This document shows, piece after piece, positions 59,371-64,000 of a stretch of 64,000 bases of DNA. Origin of the DNA: Takakia lepidozioides (taxonomy: Eukaryota; Streptophyta; Takakiopsida; Takakiales; Takakiaceae). Under the pieces are notes generated by a model. That model made no database searches and was not told where the DNA came from. It worked only from the letters and a program-made list of their open reading frames with translations. Position 1 is the stretch's first letter. Every line of letters starts with the position of its first letter. The stretch lies in NCBI GenBank assembly GCA_030704615.1, contig CM060733.1:48360001-48424000 (forward strand), written 5' to 3'. The translations under genes and the position numbers were made by a program.

Positions 59371-59484
59371 ACAAGCCACATGGGCTGCCATCAGGTCTGG
59401 ATATAAGGGGTGTGCTACAATTTTTGCTTTATGTTTCTCAGTTTCCCAGTCTGTTTCTTCCCGAAGCTCGTTGTCCCAGTCAGT
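59371..59484 (-). pseudogene. KNOX1 exon of copy D, cut by the large element
   Basis: The exon starts after CTGCAG (minus strand) and encodes DWDNELREETDWETEK and IVAHPLYPDLMAAHVAC. After that codon the element begins. The remaining half (the LRVG... part in A and C) is not found at the left edge of the element. Confidence 0.88.
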
Positions 59485-59715
59485 CTGCATGATTGATCAC
59501 CCAATTTAAATTGCATCCATGTCAGGAAAATGATCAATACACCACATGTAGTACCCCATATGTAGCTAGGAAATGTGATTTTAAACAGGAAAAAAGTCTA
59601 CAACATTGGAGAGTTCAAGACAGTATCAGCTATCACACTTTTGTATCTAGGGTACTATTGTAAAGAGGAGATGACCATCTCAAGCTGGATGGAAAAACAT
59701 TTTTAGTAGTAGTAC

Positions 59716-59796
59716 CTGGTAGTCCGATCTCTGCAGATTTGCATTTTCTGTGCCCGAAAAGCCGAAAAACTGCTGCAGCTCCGCATTCATTCTAGC
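59716..59796 (-). CDS. Exon upstream of KNOX1 in copy D
   Basis: 27 codons (ARMNAELQQFFGFSGTEN and following) between TTCCCTCAG and a GTACTA donor. The phase matches the KNOX1 exon. It takes the place of the end of the lead exon in A and C, which also ends just before TYWDT. Confidence 0.6.
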
Positions 59797-60368
59797 CTGA
59801 GGGAAATCCAGTTCAGTAGCAATTAGACTCGAATGGTGACCTAAGCGCTAGATTAAATACTAGATCTGCACGCATATAACTGTTGAATGATATCATCAAA
59901 TAGTCAGTTTACCAGTGAGCAATGTGCACTACTGACTATAATATGTTACATGTTACTTTCTCTTCAGATAGTTAGTTGCTAGTTAGTTTTCTTTATGTTA
60001 CATATGGCCATTCTTGGACTGTAGTTTCTGCTGCCTTTGTTTTTATGAGCTAGAGACGTTGCTCTCGACCTGCTGCTATCGACCTGCTGCTACGTAGGTG
60101 TGTAATGAGGTGACGATGGACAGCCTAGTCTGGTGACAATTAATTCAATGATCATTGAATCATGTAATGCTCAGATTTGTAGATCTTCAGCTGTTTGCTT
60201 GAGTGTGTATTCTGCACATCTGTGAGTGCATTTGTGCTTGTCTAAGTACATGTCTAAATTTGTCCACTGTTTATAGTGTCTATGTTTAGTTATCAGGAGC
60301 ATGTAAAACAAAAATAACAAGACAGTATATCACACTTTCAGAACTAAAACCGCAAAGAGGATTATAGT
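59797..60368. other. Copy D 5' flank, no further gene
   Basis: Noncoding. The last 50 bp (AAGACAGTATATCACAC and on to GATTATAG) match 25,940-25,990, where the sequence continues without the retroelement. Confidence 0.55.
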
Positions 60369-61145
60369 TGTTAGGTGCCTTGAACAAAGATCGAGACCTG
60401 TCAATCAGTTTGGCAAAGCAAGTGACTGCTAGAATATTGCCGAACTGACAGTTGCAGGTAAAATATGGAGCATGGTCGCGTGCATGATGAGATCCACGAT
60501 TAGGGATTTTGAAGAAGGCTTGGAGATGGCAAGTGTGGAGAGAAGGAGCATGATGGTGTACTGGCGGCTAGAGCATATCTGCTCTCGACAGGAAATCAGA
60601 TTTAGCATGGCGTGGTGGTTGGGTGGACCGGATGCTGTAACCGGTGCTGTGCTTACAGAGTTGTAAGTCGATGTTAGAATAGACGTCACAGGCCTTTGTT
60701 GGTCTGCAGCAGCAGCAGGGGCTATGATATCTCTTTTGTACAGAGCGATGGTGTAAATACTATGACTAAGGTCTTACAAGTGCTGATTTGAAAAGGGGCA
60801 GTTTAGAGTTGATTCTAGTCACTGTTTGTGAATACACTTCCCGTGAAGAACACGGCTGAACTATCTTTGGACTGGAGTGATCTCTGTTACGATCTGAACC
60901 AAAGAATTGTGACTGGAATAAGAGAGGCTGGTTACCAGGGATCCATACTGGTTTTGGATTGAATTGAGGCCCTATGATTATGACGAGAGAAAGTGCCTTG
61001 GAAATGTTGTTGATTTTCCTATTGGATGTAATCAAGCAAGCAGTTTTCTTTGGAGTTTTGGTAAATACCTTGTGAACAGCAAAACAAGCAGAGCGCCCGA
61101 AATTGGTCATAGTTGGACAAAGGAAAGAGTGTCAGACCTCTTTCA
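60369..61145 (+). repeat. 5' LTR of second gypsy element
   Basis: Begins TGTTAGGTGCC. The end is set by the primer-binding site and a TTTCA just before it, about 777 bp. The partner LTR is outside the window, so borders are approximate. Confidence 0.65.
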
Positions 61146-61147
61146 AG

Positions 61148-61160
61148 TAGTATCAGAGCC
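61148..61160 (+). other. Primer-binding site of second gypsy element
   Basis: AGTATCAGAGCCAGG differs from the initiator tRNA-Met site TGGTATCAGAGC by little at its 5' side. It lies a few bases past the LTR and fixes the plus orientation. Confidence 0.8.
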
Positions 61161-61225
61161 AGGTTTGCGATCAGGGAGAACAGATCGTGAGTTTTGGAAT
61201 TTCTAGAAATTGGGTAATTGTGTGA

Positions 61226-62389
61226 ATGAGCCAGATCTCGTTCGACTCTGTGAGCACACACCCTGGTGACGACGATCAGGATAGTGAAATGGCTAGAGAC
61301 CGTGAGCGCTCAGATGCGGCCAGTCTCACCCGAGCTTCAGATCGCGAACATGGGAGTCAGTTGTTTTCCCAGCAGCAGATGGAGGCCTTAGGTACTTTGA
61401 TTCGATCTGAGATACAGAAATTGGCCCCTGCACAAGCTCAAACTGAAAAGTGATCTAGGGATCTACCTATGAGTGAGCCACTGAATGAGGACGAATCTGA
61501 GGCCGATTCCCATGAGGCCAAGATGAAAAGAAGCAAGGATATCACCAGGGAGATCAGAAGATTGGTGAAGTTGCCAGAATTCTATGGTAAGCCATCTGTC
61601 AAGCCCGAGGAAATATTGTCTTTCCTAGATACATTAGAAGAGTTCTTTGAGGACGATTATTCAGAGGAAGCCAAGATACAGACAGCTGCTCTACAGCTCC
61701 GTGATGCTGCCAAGCTATGGTGGTCGCGCCAGAAGCAGGAACGCCGTGAATATAATAGTTGGGCTATGTTTAAGACACTGCTCTTAGCCCACTACCTATC
61801 TGGCGACTATGCACACAAGACGAAAGTTGAATTGTTCAGGCTGAAACATGAGACTATGAGCGTGGGAGAGTTTAAGACGAGATTTGAAACCCATGCCAGT
61901 TATTTCCCCTCGTTGAGTGAAGAGGACAGAGTTGATTTTTTTGTTGATGGCCTCAGTGATTCTTTCAAATTTAAGGTCAAAGCCCACAACCCTCGTACCA
62001 AGGCAGAAGCATATCGTTTGGCCTGTAATTTTGAGAACGAAGTTAGGGCACAACGTTCTTCGAATTTTGCTCGTGGCACGGCAGAATTCAAGCCTAGATC
62101 ATCTGGTCTTTGGCAGTCACCAGCGAAGAGAGGGAATTGGAAGAGGTTTAAACCAGTTAAGAAGGTGGGGGATCAAACTATACGGAGACCGCCAATGAGG
62201 GCTTCTCCAAGGCTCAGTTTCAAAGAGCAGGAAGAACACAGGCGTAAGGGTTTGTGTTTCTTGTGCCATGAACCCAACACAGAGCAGTGTAGAAGTACCC
62301 GAATAATCGTCAGGCTCGACAGAACAGCCGCCTTGACAGTTGAAGGACCTACAGAACCTGCGCGGTTGTTGAAATTGGGGAGAAGTTAG
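61226..62389 (+). pseudogene. Gag of second gypsy element
   Basis: An in-frame head (61,226-61,453) ends in a TGA. The main frame 61,469-62,389 carries the retrotransposon gag core (REIRRLVKLPEFYGKPSVK, AKLWWSRQKQERRE, VELFRLKHETMSVGEF). The zinc knuckle starts LCFLCHEPNTEQC: CCHC spacing is lost, so nucleic-acid binding is likely lost. 306 residues in the main frame. Confidence 0.85.
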
Positions 62390-62415
62390 GACAAGAAAGA
62401 GGGAAAGGTCCTAAC

Positions 62416-62870
62416 GTGCGGGTTTCTGCAGCTATCATTGGAGACCAAATAGAGCATGACGTGATACGGGTTCAGGGGAGAGTGGCTGGAATTCCCACTC
62501 AAGTGCTGATTGATACAGGCAGCACTCATAACCTGTTGTCAAAGGATTTTGCTGACAAGTTGGGACTAGTTCAAGAAGACATGCAACCCTGTCAAATCTT
62601 GTTACCAGATGGTGGCGTGGATTCTACGCACAAACACATCCCAAGGGTACCGATGGTCATGCAAGGAGTACAAACTATGGCTGACTTTGAGGTCTGGGAG
62701 GGAGCTTGGGTACGACTGCATCCTTGGCATGCGGTGGCTGGATCCGGTTGATGCTGTGGTGGCTTGCAAATCCAGACTGTTAGTGGTACCTTGCCCAACG
62801 GGAAGGGATTCAATATCAAAGGTACTAGAGCTCTTCCCAATGTACATGTCTTGTCAGCTATTCAGATGAA
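62416..62870 (+). pseudogene. Aspartic protease of second gypsy element
   Basis: QVLIDTGSTHNLLSKDFADK contains the intact DTGS active site. A frameshift near 62,690-62,720 separates it from the LGYDCILGMRWLDPVDAVV block in the next frame. Confidence 0.85.
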
Positions 62871-62969
62871 GAGATGTATGCGGAAGGGAAATGCTCAGCT
62901 TTTTACTGTTAGCTTGCATGAGATCTTGGAAACAAATCAGGAGAAGGGAAGTCACATCCCAGACTTAGC

Positions 62970-64000
62970 CTGATCCTGAATGAATATAAAGATATGTTTC
63001 CTGATGAGCTCCCTGGGATGCCCCCTGAACGGGAGGTTGATCATGCTATTGAGTTGATGTCAAATGCTGTACCGGTTGCAAGGGCACCGTACAGGCATTC
63101 AATTGCAGAAAGCGAAGAGTTAGAAAAAGCAGTTGAATGACCTGTTGGAAAAGGGGTATACGTCCAAGTAAATCCCCTTGGGGTGCCCCTGTAATGTTTA
63201 AGAAGAAGAAAGATGGGACTTTGAGACTGTGTGGACTATAGATGGTTGAATAAGGTCACCATCAAGAATAAGTTTCCTTTGCCTCGTGTGGACGATTTGT
63301 TGACTATCTATATGGGAGTCAGGTTTTTTCAAACTTGATCTTCGGTCTGGATATCATCAGATACGGATCAAGAATTCTGACAAACCAAAGACAGGATTTC
63401 TCGATCTCGTTTTGGTCATTACAAATTCTTGGTGATGCCATTTGGGCTCACGAATGCTCCAGCAACATTTACTCATCTGATGAACTCTCTGTTCCAGAAA
63501 TATTTGGGGAAGATGGTGCTAGTCTACATGGATGATATACTAATATACTCGAAGTCTGAAGAAGAACATGAACTGCATTTACACTTGGTTTTAGACATAC
63601 TGAGAGAGAACCACCTGTTTGCTAAGAGAAGCAAGTGTGAATTCTTTGTAGACCACATGGATTACTTGGGATTTTGCATTTCCAAAGATGGAATCTCAAT
63701 TGATCCTAAGAAAGTCCAGACAGTGGTTGATTGGCCTAAACCAAGTGATAAGACTGAGGTTAGAAGCTTTATTGGGTTTGCTAGCTTCCTACGGAAGTTT
63801 GTTAAATCTTTTTCACAGATTGCAACCCCATTAACTGACCTGCTTAAGGACTCGAGTCCTGTAAGCTTGAAGGATGTCTGGACAAGAGAATGTGACAACA
63901 GTTTCGAGAAATTGAAGTTTGCCTTAACACATGCTCCTGTACTAAAATTTCTCGACCCTACGAAGGGAGCAATAGTGTTGTGTACTGATGCAAGTGATCT
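62970..64000 (+). pseudogene. Reverse transcriptase and start of RNase H, second gypsy element
   Basis: Pieces in successive frames: EREVDHAIELMSNAVPVARA, a stop, [10 protein letters not shown] then frameshift, FLVMPFGLTNAPATFTHL, and VLVYMDDILIYSKSEEE (YMDD at 63,525-63,536). From about 63,420 the frame is open to the window end, through YLGFCISKDGISIDPKK to CTDASD, the first RNase H block. Confidence 0.92.

Larger units (their letters stand above)
60369..64000 (+). mobile_element. Second Ty3/gypsy element (cut by window end)
   Basis: Plus-strand element: left LTR 60,369 to about 61,145, primer-binding site at about 61,150, gag, protease, reverse transcriptase, start of RNase H at the window edge. 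Stops and frameshifts in each part show it is inactive. It is not the same family as the chromovirus at 15.7 kb: different LTR and gag. Insertion in KNOX-derived flank; uninterrupted sequence at 25,990 reads GATTATAGTCATG, suggesting target duplication ATAGT. Confidence 0.9.

Noticed and set aside
60472-60666. 64-codon plus-strand frame
   Set aside because: It lies inside the LTR of the second gypsy element, with no family resemblance.

Overview
The window looks like nuclear DNA from a streptophyte plant or alga. The support is spliced genes with GT-AG introns, KNOX (TALE homeobox) gene pieces with MEINOX, ELK and homeodomain exons, chromodomain Ty3/gypsy retroelements primed by initiator tRNA-Met, and a plant-type GT4 glycosyltransferase. 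The KNOX protein is diverged from land-plant KNOX, and the DNA is mostly transposons and broken gene copies. A charophycean alga such as Chara would fit, but the species is inference.

Layout. (1) 1-11,705: most of a large DNA element. On the minus strand it carries a DDE-type transposase with a SWIM-like C-terminus. Divergently, on the plus strand, it carries a roughly ten-exon gene joining a ParB-like domain to a beta-class N4/N6 DNA methyltransferase-like domain. The proposed first intron of that gene holds a 116-bp tandem array of near-perfect hairpins. (2) 12,455-25,936: the left arm of a large inverted duplication containing KNOX copy A. A 7,984-bp chromovirus (15,718-23,701) sits in its homeobox intron, and a fragment of an SWIM-type transposase is embedded in that element's gag. 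(3) 25,937-34,162: the spacer between the arms, with a tRNA-derived SINE, a broken KNOX2 exon, a GT4 pseudogene and one SDR exon. (4) 34,163-38,885: the right arm, carrying KNOX copy C on the minus strand. (5) 38,886-40,640: a KNOX2 exon of a diverged fourth copy, D. (6) About 40,650-59,370: a second copy of the large element, inserted inside the KNOX1 exon of copy D, with its hairpin array expanded to about 9.4 kb. (7) 59,371-60,368: the 5' exons of copy D. (8) 60,369-64,000: a second Ty3/gypsy element, cut by the window edge.

The most interesting object is the large element. It encodes a transposase together with its own ParB-methyltransferase-like protein, and it carries a long array of identical palindromes inside that gene. 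The array could be a cis-acting recognition site, or a source of structured RNA. Both copies carry single-base frameshifts, mostly at different places, so each copy fills gaps in the other. Many differences in copy 2 are one-base deletions beside the array, so assembly error must be separated from real decay.

The KNOX copies also carry different lesions. A has a nonsense codon in the homeodomain and a retroelement in the next intron. C has lost the recognition helix and is frameshifted in KNOX2 and ELK. D is split by the large element. B is a single frameshifted exon.
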